NCBI GenBank assembly: GCA_003550325.1
Contig: QKWP01000363.1
Location: 6,333-70,332 of the forward strand
Direction of reading: 5' to 3'
Length of the DNA: 64,000 nt
DNA from: Gigaspora rosea
Lineage: Eukaryota; Glomeromycota; Glomeromycetes; Diversisporales; Gigasporaceae
Part shown: piece by piece, positions 35,213 to 46,565 of the stretch
How the letters are laid out: the number at the start of each line of letters is the position of its first letter
Numbering within the stretch: the first letter of the stretch is position 1
Notes under the pieces: model-generated
What the model saw: the letters and a program-made list of their open reading frames with translations, nothing else
Database searches by the model: none
What the model was told of the DNA's origin: nothing
Made by a program: the position numbers and the translations under genes

Positions 35213-36250
35213 TTACACATCGGGACTCAAATTTGAAATAATTATGAATGAGGACCTAACTTATAAATATTTATTATAAAGGCCTAATCTTACAAACTGA
35301 TTAACGTAGTTCAATAGTTTAATGAAGCATTAAATTAATAAAGTACGCCAACTGCGTCCTGGGACATCACCAGGTCTTAAAAAAAAAAAAATTACAAATA
35401 CGGGCCCAAACGTAATCAAAGGATTTTTGCGACATAATATTTAGAGTTGTGATATATAAATTACAATTTTACGTTACATGTAATTTTACATAAGTTTAAG
35501 AAATTAATTTCACACGTTATACATAAAGGACCATGGCCTGTATTATTGTACCATTTGATAACTTTTAAATCACCAAAAATTTGATCTCAAAAACTAAATG
35601 TCATGTATTCAAAACTACAAATTACATGAAAAATTAATTTAAGTAACTTACACAAAATTACATAAAATTGCAGTAATTTGACATCCTAATAATATTGTTA
35701 TGATCACTCACCTTCCACTTCATAACTATATGAATGGTGGTTAAAGAAATAATATATAGTAAAATGGCATGCACTAGTCTTGTTTATGGGGCAAATGACA
35801 AGGGTTAGTGGACACTTTCCATTTTAGTAAAAGTCATCTCAATTTATAATGTGTTTGACATAATGATAATTGAAGATAATATTACAATCGAAGATGAAAG
35901 CAATGATTTTATAAACAAAATTGAAATGAAAGAAGTTAGAAAATTGAGAAAAAGAAATTGATTAATAGATAATTGCCTTGTATTTTATACTCATATATTG
36001 AATATATTGATTACTAACTTATATTTGTCAATATGTAGTAAAAGACGATATTTTTTATGCGCCACCAGTTACAAGTAAGTTAAATCATGATTGCTTGAGT
36101 TTCGTGGTTAAGTCATGATTTGGCACTGATTCATATGATGCAAAATTACTTGGGCCCATATTTATGACGCTTTCAAAAATTAGGCCTTTATATAAATAGA
36201 TATTTTTAAATTAGACCCTCATTCATAATTATTTTCAAATTTGGTCCCGT
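35213..36250. mobile_element. 1 kb element with about 80-100 bp inverted arms
   Basis: The left arm (GGGACTCAAATTTGAAATAA, 'TATGAATGAGGACCTAA', 'AAAGGCCTAATCTTA') is inverted at 36165-36250 (TAGGCCTTTATATAAATAGA, 'CCCTCATTCATAATTATTTT', AATTTGGTCCC). A second inner pair, GGGCCCA, lies near 35403 and 36150. Superfamily unknown; no transposase and no certain target duplication. Confidence 0.55.
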
Positions 36251-36839
36251 CCCTTTTTTTATGTAACAGTAGGCATGCTCGATTATTAAATGTAAATAGA
36301 AACTGAGAATAAAAAATTAACAATATACAATATATGATACAAGCGTGAATGGGGTGCCGCTGGCCCTTACAATTTTGATAAGGCAAAAATTCAGATTTCA
36401 AAAAAATTTCCAATGTTATGCTTATTTATTAATCTATCGAATTAAATAGGTAAATAAGTTGGTTCAAATACTTCGATTAAAAAGAATAGACATGACCAAC
36501 CATGTGGCTAAAAGAATACTAGCTAGTCAAAGGTGCTGAAAATAAATCAAACTAAAGAAATGATAACATGCCCTGGAAAAATTAGCAAATGAGGTATTAT
36601 CATAACAGTTGAGTGAGCGAGAAACAGCACTACTGGTGATATCTACTCTGTGTCGGATGGGATAGGTTAAGAAAAATTGAGACGGCTATTAGGATTCAAT
36701 GAATTATAAATGAAAGATCACTGTAAGTAACTTGATCTCTATCATGAGTTTCTATAAAAACTTGGTTACAGAACTTAATTACTATCCCAGTGACCACGGT
36801 ATGTAATCAAGTTTGAGATAGTTCGCGTTGGGATAACTG
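36251..36839. other. Intergenic DNA
   Basis: No gene, RNA or repeat is recognised. The 64-codon minus-strand frame at 36219-36413 overlaps a transposon arm and is not supported. Confidence 0.35.
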
Positions 36840-38110
36840 TAATTTTTATGTAGCTAAGGTTTAATCCATTTGTAGTAGAATTATCATAATTTCCATCATA
36901 AGTCATTGTAAAAAATTCTGTTAAGGAACTTTGTACTCTTTCTCTCTAATCTGAACAAAATACTCTAAAACATTTGTAAATTTTATTATAGAGTTCAGAT
37001 TAGCTAATAATAACTCTTTGAGAACTGAACCTAAAAATTTTTTACATATAAAAATACTTAAAGAACATTTTTGTTGGAATAGAGAGAGTTGACTGTATTC
37101 TGGTGGTCATTGTATGTGGTTGAGTTATTTGCATTAGAATTATTGTATTTCTAGTATTATTTTTATAAAAAAAATTCTGCTACAAAACTTACTCGACACT
37201 AATATATAAATTTGGTTTACCACAGGTGTTTGTAAATTTATATTGGAATTATTGTGATTCTATTATATTACTGTAAAAATTCTATTATAGAATTTATTCG
37301 CTATTCAGTAACTGCAGTATGTAGTTAAGTCAAATTGGTTTGCATAGGATTATTGTAATTTCTATTATACATGACTTACTTGCTGAACTTGCTTGTTATC
37401 CTATTGATCTCATTATATAGTTAAAGGTTGAGTTAGTTTGCATTGGAATTATTGTAATGTTTATTATGTTATTATAAATAATCTGTTCCAAAACTTACTC
37501 AATGTTTAATTTATAGCTAAGGTTGAGTTGATTTGTATTAAAATTTTCATGATTTCTATCATAGCTATTGAATAAAATTCCATTGTTGAACTTATTTACT
37601 ATTAACTAACCTTGTATATAATTATAAATTAGTTGCATTAAAAATTATTGTATCACTGTAAAAAATTTTATTACAAAACCTACTCACTATTCTAGTGATA
37701 AATAGTATATAGTTAAGGTTGAGGTAGTTTGTATTGGAATAAAATATTGTGTTTCCTATAGTAAACTATTGTAAAAAATTCTGTTACATTACAAAGCTTG
37801 CATGCAATTTCAGTAACAATAAAAGCAGAGTTAGTTGTGTAGAAATTATCATGATCCTATTGTAAGTTACTATAAAAAATTCTGTTACAAATCTACTTGA
37901 CACATAATACATTTTAAGTTAAGTTTGCATCAAAATAATTTTGATATTTATCATGAATTCTATAAAAAATTCTTATATAAAAGTTGCTCTCTATTCTAAT
38001 AATCACAATATGTAGTTAGAGTTAAGATAGTTCATATTGGATTATTATAGTTTCTTTCATAAACTACCTTACTATACTGGCTATACACAATATGTAACTC
38101 ACTAATACAT
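36840..38110. repeat. Degenerate R5 array, about ten units
   Basis: A unit of about 90-125 bp recurs with landmarks TATAGTTAAGGTTGAGTTAG, 'TTTGCATTGGAATTATTGTA', 'AAAAATTCTGTTACAAAACT' and TTACTCACTATTC. Copies are diverged and vary in length, so the array is old. Single or few copies lie at 240-475, 1880-1990, 2330-2500 and 17640-18000. Confidence 0.65.
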
Positions 38111-40629
38111 CTACTAATATTACCTATATATTAGTTAATCTAATATCAAAGATACAAAGTGCATATAATAAACTAAGTTTGATTTTTTAAAAAAACATAA
38201 ATATATAACAAATGAGAATGTGAATAAAAATAACTGGTTGTTTCTGTATTCTTGATTCTCCGCATTTCAATTTCATATATTGATTATTAATTGTCATAGC
38301 TGATGCTATAGTTGCTAACACTGAAGCTTTGCTATAACAATACCTTACCTTATTCCTTCAGGTGTAAATACAATATCCTTGTATAGTTTTATCATACTGT
38401 ATTTTGTGTAATAATGCACATGTGCATTATTTCGAAATTGGCACTTTTTTAAAAATCACCAATTTGACTCAAAATAATGCACATGTGTGTCCTGAAATAA
38501 TGCACCCCCTCCCCTAAGAGTTTCACGATAAATATAAGTATATTGCACATTAGGGGTTTTAATGGGTCAGGTTTGGGTCAGACCCGGGTCAGACCCACTT
38601 GGGTCAAAACTCAACCTGGGTCTGACCTGCCTTATGTCAAACCCAACCCGAGTCTAACTGCCTCATACCAAACCCGACCCAGGTCTGACCCGCCTTATGT
38701 CAAATCTGACCCTGGTCTGACCCAACCCAACCCAATCAGGTGAACCCGGGTCAATGGGTCATACAAATTTTATCAAGATTATGCATTTAAATAAGCCATT
38801 CGAGTTATGAATAATTTTATATATTTTACAACACTTAGTGAATATAAAAACATTTATAATCTAGATAGGGATGGCTATTTATGTTGTATTCATGGACTCA
38901 TGAGACCCAAAAAATTACAAAGATTGTTGATCCAAATAAATCAAAGTTCAATAATCTATTTATAAATAGTGCTCGTACCCAGATTACTCTTTATCCGAAA
39001 GGTTGTAATCTTTAACAAAATCTAATAACCAGTTTTATATTCTATTCAAATAAAAGAATAATGGTTATATCCGGATAAGATATTTATATTATTAGCTATG
39101 TTGCATTAATCAAATAAAGTAACACTATATTGATTAAAAAATAAATAAGATTGGTATATCTCTTAAATTTATAATAAATACATTTTATTTTATCAAAATA
39201 AGATTTACAAATTTTAATTCTGAAACCCTTATTATTATAATGTTCTGCATTATTCTGAATTTATGTTAATTATCAATTGGCGTTATTCGTGAATCGTGAA
39301 ATGTCATTTGTCATTTTAGAACTGCTATCCATTTACCAATTAATAAAAAAAAAGTGAAAATAATAATAATAATAATTAAATAAAAAAATTAAAAAAATAA
39401 TAAATAAATAAACGTGAATAAAAATAAATTACTAAATATTAAATGCTAATGTTATATTTTAACAATGTAATTAATAATTTTTGCATTTCCCATGTAGAAC
39501 ACATCTGCTTTTGTCTTTTGGCAATAGCAGGAATCTGGTCGGGCGTCTTATCTAACCCGGATCTAATAAAAAGATAATTACTAAATTTTTTTTAAGAAAA
39601 TTTATTTTTTCCAGTTTTTTTTGTAACCATCATGCTCAGCCTGGTAGTAGCACAGATTATTTTGTAAAATTTTTGACATAGCAAACTTGCATTCCTTAGG
39701 TATTCTTATATTGTTTAGGCCTGAGCATTTCTTCTATTACGACAATATAAAGAACCTTAGCTTGAATTTCGGGTTATACTAAAGATTAACAAATTTCACA
39801 AGTCACGAAGTCATATCCTTGCTCAATAAAGTGTATAAAAAAAACAGATGAAACAATAGAAGAATTATCTTTATAAATATCAATGAAAAGATCATTGCAA
39901 ATATAAATATAATTACTGTGATAATGAGTAAGTATTCTGTGGTCTCATGAATTGACATTTAGTGAAAATCAAGAAAGAACATGTTTAAATTCAGAATTAA
40001 AGTAAATTCAGAAATGACTCAGAACAATAATAGTTTAGAATAATCCTTTTATCATGCAGTGTCCAACTTGCACTTTTCTTATTGTATTCTGTACTGTGTA
40101 AAGAATGTAATAGAAAAATAAAATAAGTGCTTACTGTACAAGTATGTATTCATATATATAATATAATAATTATTATTATAAACTTACAAAAAACTGAAAG
40201 CCAGTATAAGTTTAAAGTGTAATTGATTTATATCAATCTATTAAATAAATATAATAAAAAACGAAATAATAAAATCATGTTTTATTTAAAATACATTAAT
40301 GGGTATCTGTTTGGCCATTGTACTAAATTTAGTACAGCGCAAAAAATTAATTACGACACAACCACAAGTTTAATTTTAACTAAAATTTGCTAGAATATTT
40401 ATTACGTATAGCTTTATTTATATATAAAATTTTAGCACTATTTACAAATAAAAATTTTGTGAAATGTGATTGCAAAGTGCTGCCATTGTGCAAAAATTTT
40501 GCCGTACTAAATTTAGTACAACAAAAAAAAATCGATACCTCCAAAAATTATATAATAAAATAGTATAAAAAAATATATATAAATTGCCTATATCGACCCT
40601 TCATTTTGATATATTTAGATTATAAATAA

Positions 40630-43600
40630 CAGTCACTGAAGCAACTAAAACACACACCCTTTGAATTGTTACTAGCACAGTGATATCTTGTTCTTGTACC
40701 ACAATACATATAACGAAGCTGTGGATAAATTTAATATTTCGGGTTTTTTTCTTTTAGAGATAGGCAATAATTTATACTGTGTCTTAGTTTGTGTTCTTGA
40801 CTGTTTTCTGGACGAATTTGGTGATAAATTACTTAAATTTAGATAATCTCCATTAAGAATTTCAAAAGCCAATTGTTGTCTAAAATCAAAATGCGAAACA
40901 TCATGTGCTCCATTACGCTATTTTTTAAATGATAAAAATGCATTGGCTTTGGCGATTCCAAGTAGAAAAGCAAGCACACGCATCTCCCAGTTTGATCCAC
41001 GCATTACTTCGTGAAAAGAGGTCATATTATCACAAATCTATCAATTAAAATAAAATTAAATATTTTAAGTGATTTTTAAGTGATATTTAATAGTTACTTT
41101 ATAATTCATCATTAATATCAGCCCATAAAAGTAATAAAATTATTGTGTATTATTATACCAAAGCTATAATAATATACAATATTAAAGTCGATATTGATAA
41201 CAGATTTATAATGTAACTAATTAATTTATAAACCTGTTAACTTATAGTATTCGATCTTTATTCAGATCAAATATCGAAATTATTATACATTTCCAATTAA
41301 AATTTTAAGAAGCTTATAATTAAATTCAAGGTAACGGTCATTAATCCATAATACTCGAAAATAAAAACCAAAAAGCATATATTTACACAATAACCAAATA
41401 AGTAATTAGAACCCGTACACAAATAAAATAAAATAAAATACAATAAAATAAATAAAATAAAATAAAATACCTGGTTATTAGTATTAACGGTGCTCTTTGA
41501 AGAGAAGTATTCAGAAAAAATTTTTTTGTTATGCAAATTTAACTAATGATGAATTATTACATTCCTTGACTATATGTTCAACTTCATCATCTTGAGTTGT
41601 AGTTGATGCTATTGCAATAATGCATTGTGGTTTTCGATCTTTTAAAGATGCTGCAATTAAATGTATACTATTAACAACTGCAACTTTTGAAAAATAGGAT
41701 CTATATGTGTTGCCAAGTTTTTGAATCATATCCTGAGGGTAATTAAGAGGCCATTCGCGCCTCTTCTTAATATGAAAAATACTATACAAACTACTTTCCA
41801 TTAAAAGTAAGCAAAGTTTTGGCGACCCAAACCAACTGTCACCAACAATAGTACGTCTACTACCAAACCACAGTCGTGTCAATCAAAGTATATAGGCAGC
41901 AGTACTACAATATTCTGATGTAAACTGCTTTTTTTGTTCAATTTTCTTCTCTTCACATGGTTCCAGTTGAATGATAATATTTGTAAAACCATCAGCAACT
42001 GTTTTCCACTCTTGTCCAATTGGATATGGTTTTCGCAGTATTTTACGACAACCTGGGATCTTATTTTTTCACCTAACCATAAATTCATAGATTTATCAAT
42101 GCATAAAGTATTTCCAGGCCTTATGGCCTCAATTAAATTACTATTAAATGCATTAATAAAACTACAAACAGAGTATAAAGGATCATTAAAATTTGGAGCA
42201 TCTAATTCGTTTGGCATTATTAAAGTGTGGTAGGATACTATTTATTCAAATTGTGAATGACTCATCCAAAGTTGAAAATTAAATGGTACCATAGGTTGTG
42301 TAATCTCTGGATTTGTTCTCCAATAAAAACGACGGTCAGCAACAGGAAAAGCGGACATTAACACCCATAAACCTAACCATCTTATGTATTCATTAATATT
42401 TACAGCTACCCAGTTCTAGTATTGTTAGTCGAAATTGTTTGAGCTATGTAAAAATATTTCGACTTTCAACATTTAGCATGTCAAAATTCTAAATTAATGT
42501 TGAAATTCTAAATTAATGTTAAATACTAAATTAATGTCGAAATGTCGAAATGCCTAAATAGTGTCGAAATGTCTAAATAGTGTCGAAATTCTAAATTAAT
42601 GCCAAAATACTAAATTAATACCGAAATGCCTAAATAGTGTCGAAATGTCTAAATAGTATTGAAATGTCTAAATAGTATTGAAATGTCCATTGAAATGTTG
42701 AAATATCAGCAAAATGTCTAAATAGTCAAAATGTCTATATTATATATATACATTTAGTCATACGTATATGTAATATTTATTTCATCAGCATTGACATTTA
42801 TTTAAATCATTAAGCATTTAGATATTTAGCCACAATGTATATAGATCAAGCATTTAGACATTTAGTCATATAATATTTATTTCATCAAACATTTAGACAT
42901 TTAGTCATATAATATTCATTTCATCAAGCATTTAGGCATTTAGTCATATAATATTTATTTCGTCAAGTATTTAGACATTTAGTCAAATTTAGTATTTCAA
43001 CATTTCGACAAAAATAATGCGATATTGAAATATATTTAGATACTTAAGTGTTAAATATTTGACTAAATGGTATATTTCGACTAACAACACTACCCAGTTC
43101 GAAGTACCTCTTCCACGTATATTAATAGAGTCAATTATGAACTGCTCAATATAATTAAGTGGAAGAAATCGACGAAATAATTCATATGGTAAAGCTAAAC
43201 TTATTGATGAAACATTAACTTCGCATATATGATCATATACTAGATTAATTGCATGTTAGTCAATGGTTACTGGTTGCTCCCGCCAGTTTACTGAGATACT
43301 AAGGTCAATTTCATCCATATTCTGCTCTTCTTCTTCCAAGCTACTTACACGATCATCAGATAGTGCCTCAGGTGCTGATAATGCCTCTGTTACCACTTGT
43401 TCTTCTTCTTCTCTATTTGAGATAGTTGGTTTCTTATATCGTAAGTTACCTGCAAGGACATCCACAACCACATTTTCAATTTCATTGAAACGTACTTAAT
43501 ATGTTTGGTGTTTTCTTGCAGTCAATTCTCTAACGATTGTACCATTTAAATGTAAACTTTTCCAATCTTCTCCACGTTGCTGAAAATGCTGTTGTATATA

Positions 43601-43671
43601 TTCTGTGGTAATGCTGTTGCTTTACAGCTTACCCGCCCTCCAACAACCAACTTGCGCGATATTCTCGGCAT
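40630..43671 (-). pseudogene. PiggyBac transposase, broken
   Basis: The likely start is ATG at 43671 (MPRISRKLVVGG). Recognisable pieces in order: an acidic N-terminal part (43471-43256), LPYELFRRFLPLNYIEQFII (about 43190-43130), then past the inserted MITE PGNTLCIDKSMNLWLG (42217-42050), PIGQEWKTVADG (about 42020) and GDSWFGSPKLCLLLME with a catalytic aspartate (about 41850). An intron with GT-AG ends (41038-41470) precedes EVMRGSNWEMRVLAFLLGIA (about 41000). The C-terminal cysteine motif is CGTRTRYHC (about 40700). These features identify the DDE_Tnp_1_7 family. Several frame changes, for example near 42050, 41885 and 41535, and a stop near 40920 break it in addition to the 676-bp insertion. 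Confidence 0.85.
42417..43092. mobile_element. hAT-type MITE with TAGTATTGTTAGTCGAAAT ends
   Basis: 676 bp between perfect 8-bp duplications CCCAGTTC (42409-42416, 43093-43100). Inverted ends TAGTATTGTTAGTCGAAAT / ATTTCGACTAACAACACTA have one mismatch. The left half is a short-period array of CTAAATAGTGTCGAAATGT; the right half is an array of ATTTAGTCATATAATATTTA, roughly 55 bp per unit. It splits the PiggyBac transposase. Confidence 0.9.
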
Positions 43672-44925
43672 TGTAATGATTCTAGCAGAGAATTTTTAAC
43701 ATTATTTACTTAAAAACTTGCATACGAATTTTTTTTGTGCTACATTTATACTTTTTATAGATTATATCTTTGAACACATCTATAATCTACCATTATAACT
43801 TCATAGATACGTCAATTAAATTATTAATTCTTTCACTAAATATGGACGACCAAGGTAACGAACTGCATTTTTGGCCAGGTTATAACCGGTTAGGGTCAGT
43901 TATACGACAGGAATTTCTTAGAAGTGCTATCAAAATTTGATCTGCAAATCTGATTAAGCACTAAAAATTCTTCTAAAAAAAACCTGCATGTGCCTAATTA
44001 TTAAATTTATACTAATTATTTTTTATTACCAAAATGTTTGTTAAATATTCATTTATATATTATATAAATTTCATATAATAGCTAATGATTTATTTTATTT
44101 TATTTTAGTTTTAAGACTGTACTAAATTTAGTACATTGTACTACATTTAGTACACCCATTAAATTTTATGATGTTGGCAAGTTTTATACCTGGTAATATT
44201 TGTATATAAATAATATGCAAATTAAAATATTTACTATAATTGTAATTTACCATATTATTCTATATTACATCTTAAATTAACTGGATACCTCAATAATTTA
44301 TCTGTTTATAAATTTTATAATTCGGGTATCCAGATAGCCTAATAGTTTAAATGGTGATTGTACCCTAGGATACAAACACTATTTATGAATATTGCTTTTA
44401 ATTTCAATTGGTAAGTTCATTAACCTAAACGTTTAAAATAAGCTATTCATAAGATATACTATTATCATGTTAATATTGTAAATATAAAGAATTTTTATTA
44501 ATTTAATTCATAACTATTTAAATATTTATTTATTTGCATCTGGTTAGTTGGGAGCATAAAAATTATTTGAATTTACATAGATTAATATGACTAAATACTC
44601 TGGTTAATTATATATGATACACATGTTCTATTCAAATAACTGATTAAGAAGTCATGGCCAACTAAATTACTATATCTCTAGTTTTAATCTAACATTTTTA
44701 ATGATCTAATAGGTCATTTCACCTTTGAGATGACCAGTATCTGGTCACCAATCATTAACTTGGGTCTGATCCAGATTTGACCTGACCTGGGTTTTTTCTG
44801 ACCTGGGTCTGACCTGACTCAGGTTTTTTCTGACCGGGTCTGACCTGACCCAGGTTCGATCTGACCCAACCTGACCTGGGTCGGGTTGGGTCAGACCCTA
44901 CCTAGCTAAGATCCCTATTGTACAT

Positions 44926-45018
44926 GTCTATTAAAGATTGGTAATATTGATCCGAAATATCGCACATGTGCATCCTGAATTAATGCACAGGTGCTCGAAA
45001 TAATGCACAGGTATGTTA
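44926..45018. other. Right flank of the hAT relic
   Basis: Short stretch with ATCGCACATGTGCATCC and AATTAATGCACAGGTG words, the inverted counterparts of 38409-38510. Confidence 0.4.
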
Positions 45019-45234
45019 TTACATGAAAATATGGTAAGTAATAAATTTAGATAGGTTGTAATCTAATACCTTTATTATTTTTTTGAAAGATAAATAATCA
45101 TTGATGTAATAATTATAGAAGGTTTCAGTTTCAAGTCCAAATAATAAACTGTTACTTCTTGTTGGAGACAATTTAGAAAGTGCATTTGCATTGTAATATT
45201 TATATCCTGGCCTATAAATAATACTATATATGTC

Positions 45235-46565
45235 CAAAAATAATCTTTTACCTAAAATAAGCTACCCTAATTTTTTTAAAAAATCTTTAAAAATTTGTTA
45301 GCAGTTGCTATATATAAAAGTCTAAATTTTACTAAGTAAACCTCAAAAGATTGATTAAATAAAATTGTTCAGAAGGGTGTGGCGACTTAGGGAAGTTGGT
45401 AGGTTGTCACCCCCCAAGTGGCAGGTCTAGGGTTCAAATCCCACTGGCGATGCTTTGGAAAAATAGACCTGTGTTATGGTAACCATTTCCTGTCGATCGG
45501 TTGGGTATATTACCTGTAGTCCTTGGTTATCATCTCGAATAGAAGCTTTCGGGCGAAGTTGTGTCTGGTGACACAGACTAATCCAAGGAACCGGGGAAAT
45601 GGAAACCCATTTGGAAAGTCCCGAGTAAGGAGGTAGCAACGATCTTTAACGGTGCTACCAGAACTGGAATATCGGAAACCAGAACTGGAGAACTGGATGA
45701 CATGATCTTCGGATGAGAGGGTCCACCAACCTGGCCGCCGGAGTTGTACCAGAGGAAAAGGACCTATGTTCTGGAATTAGGTACCAGGGGAAGAAAAAAC
45801 ATAGTAACACCTAATGCTGGGTAAATCAACCCTTCAGGGCCAACTGGTTTGGAAGTTTGGGGCACCCGGTGATGGACCGGTAGGAAAGTAATGGTGGGTA
45901 CCGGGGTCGGTGTGAACCTTACAAGGGCAGAAGTAGGTAATGGTAGTGGTTAGGTACCCCCTGACTGCAAGTTGCTTGCCTTGGTGAGTGCATAAGTTAC
46001 CGAAATGTAGGTAATACCTGTATGGGACAGGGACTGCTCTACCAAGTTTACCCGCGAGGATAAATTAGTCCTAAGGGGATGTAGGTAGTATCCGGGACTG
46101 TCTTCAACTGACTAATGTATCAGAGGGCCGTACCAGTGATCACAAGTAGGATTGACATGCGAAGCGTTGGACCAGAGGGTTTAAATAGGCAATCCCCTAG
46201 TTGGGTTATAGGTATGGCAACTAGTGTAGAACCTTCGGGCGGACTACTTAAATTAGACAACCAAAAGTTGTATGTGTGGCTAGTTGTACTCTCATTCAAT
46301 GTAGCTCAATTGTGGGTGCGCCCAAAGAGGCGCCCTTGATTCACAGTCTTGATTAAATAAACTCTCACCCAAAGTGGGAACTTTAACACAAAAAATAAAT
46401 AAAAATAAAGTTGTTCAGAACATCAAAATATATTTATAATAAAATTTGGTGTCATTTGAACAAGTTTTTATTATTACTTTTTTTTAATTTTTCAAAAATA
46501 AGCTACTTTATATTTTTTTGTGCAATTTTTCGGCCAAAAAAGGTAGCTTATTTTTGGACACATAG
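45235..46565 (+). mobile_element. MITE family R4, split by a retroposon
   Basis: The ends 'TATATGTCCAAAAATAATCT' and (inverted) GTAGCTTATTTTTGGACACA match. The R4 core is broken at TTGTTCAG by the retroposon at 45373-46403. The MITE in turn lies within the RNase H region of the Ty3-type fossil. Confidence 0.65.
45373..46403 (+). mobile_element. About 1 kb tRNA-headed retroposon (SINE-like)
   Basis: The head (45375-45452) resembles a tRNA with a box B match GGTTCAAATCC (45431-45441) and a looser box A (GTGGCGACTTAGGGAAGTTG). The body is GC-rich and non-coding. The end has a small hairpin (CTCACCCAAAGTGGGAAC), then TTTAAC and an A-rich tail. Flanks AATAAAATTGTTCAG (45358-45372) and AATAAAGTTGTTCAG (46404-46418) are a 15-bp target duplication with one mismatch, which points to LINE-driven insertion. 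At 1031 bp it is long for a SINE. A truncated copy lies at 30775-31340. The frames across it, such as one ending in VGFEP on the minus strand, are by-products of box B. Confidence 0.8.

Larger units (their letters stand above)
40296..44162 (-). mobile_element. PiggyBac transposon
   Basis: TTAA at 40296-40299 and 44159-44162 is the diagnostic PiggyBac target duplication. The ends read TGGGTATCTG and (inward from the right) TGGGTGTACT. The 16-bp palindrome GTACTAAATTTAGTAC lies at 40320-40335, 40504-40519 and 44119-44134, with a one-mismatch copy at 44138-44153. It inserted into the hAT relic and was itself entered by the MITE at 42417-43092. The transposase it carries is broken. Confidence 0.9.
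38551..44917. mobile_element. hAT relic with GGGTC/GACCC arrays, split by PiggyBac
   Basis: The ends TAGGGGTTTTA and (inward) TAGGGATCTTA are flanked by TTGCACAT (38543-38550) and TTGTACAT (44918-44925), an 8-bp duplication with one mismatch. Beneath each end lie dense GGGTCAGACCC / GACCTGACCTGGGT arrays (38570-38760, 44755-44900), probable transposase-binding repeats. About 2.5 kb remains without the PiggyBac insertion. No transposase frame is left. Confidence 0.7.
38409..45022. mobile_element. Outer element with ATGCACATGTGCATTATTTC ends (probable)
   Basis: GTAATAATGCACATGTGCAT plus TATTTCGA at the left is inverted at the right (TCGAAATAATGCACAGGTAT followed by GTTATTAC). Further TGCACATGTG words lie inside both ends. 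If real, it contains the whole hAT-PiggyBac-MITE nest. No target duplication is clear, and neighbouring sequence has been lost. Confidence 0.4.

Noticed and set aside
38543-38743. Plus-strand frame rich in GSDPPYVK-like repeats
   Set aside because: It is a translation of the GGGTC/GACCC subterminal array of the hAT relic.
45375-45452. A functional tRNA gene
   Set aside because: The head has a good box B, but box A is poor, stems do not pair well and it is fused to a retroposon body with a target duplication.
45427-46339. Short frames on both strands at 45427-45639 and 46115-46339
   Set aside because: They lie inside the tRNA-headed retroposon; the GFEP ending is a reverse reading of box B.
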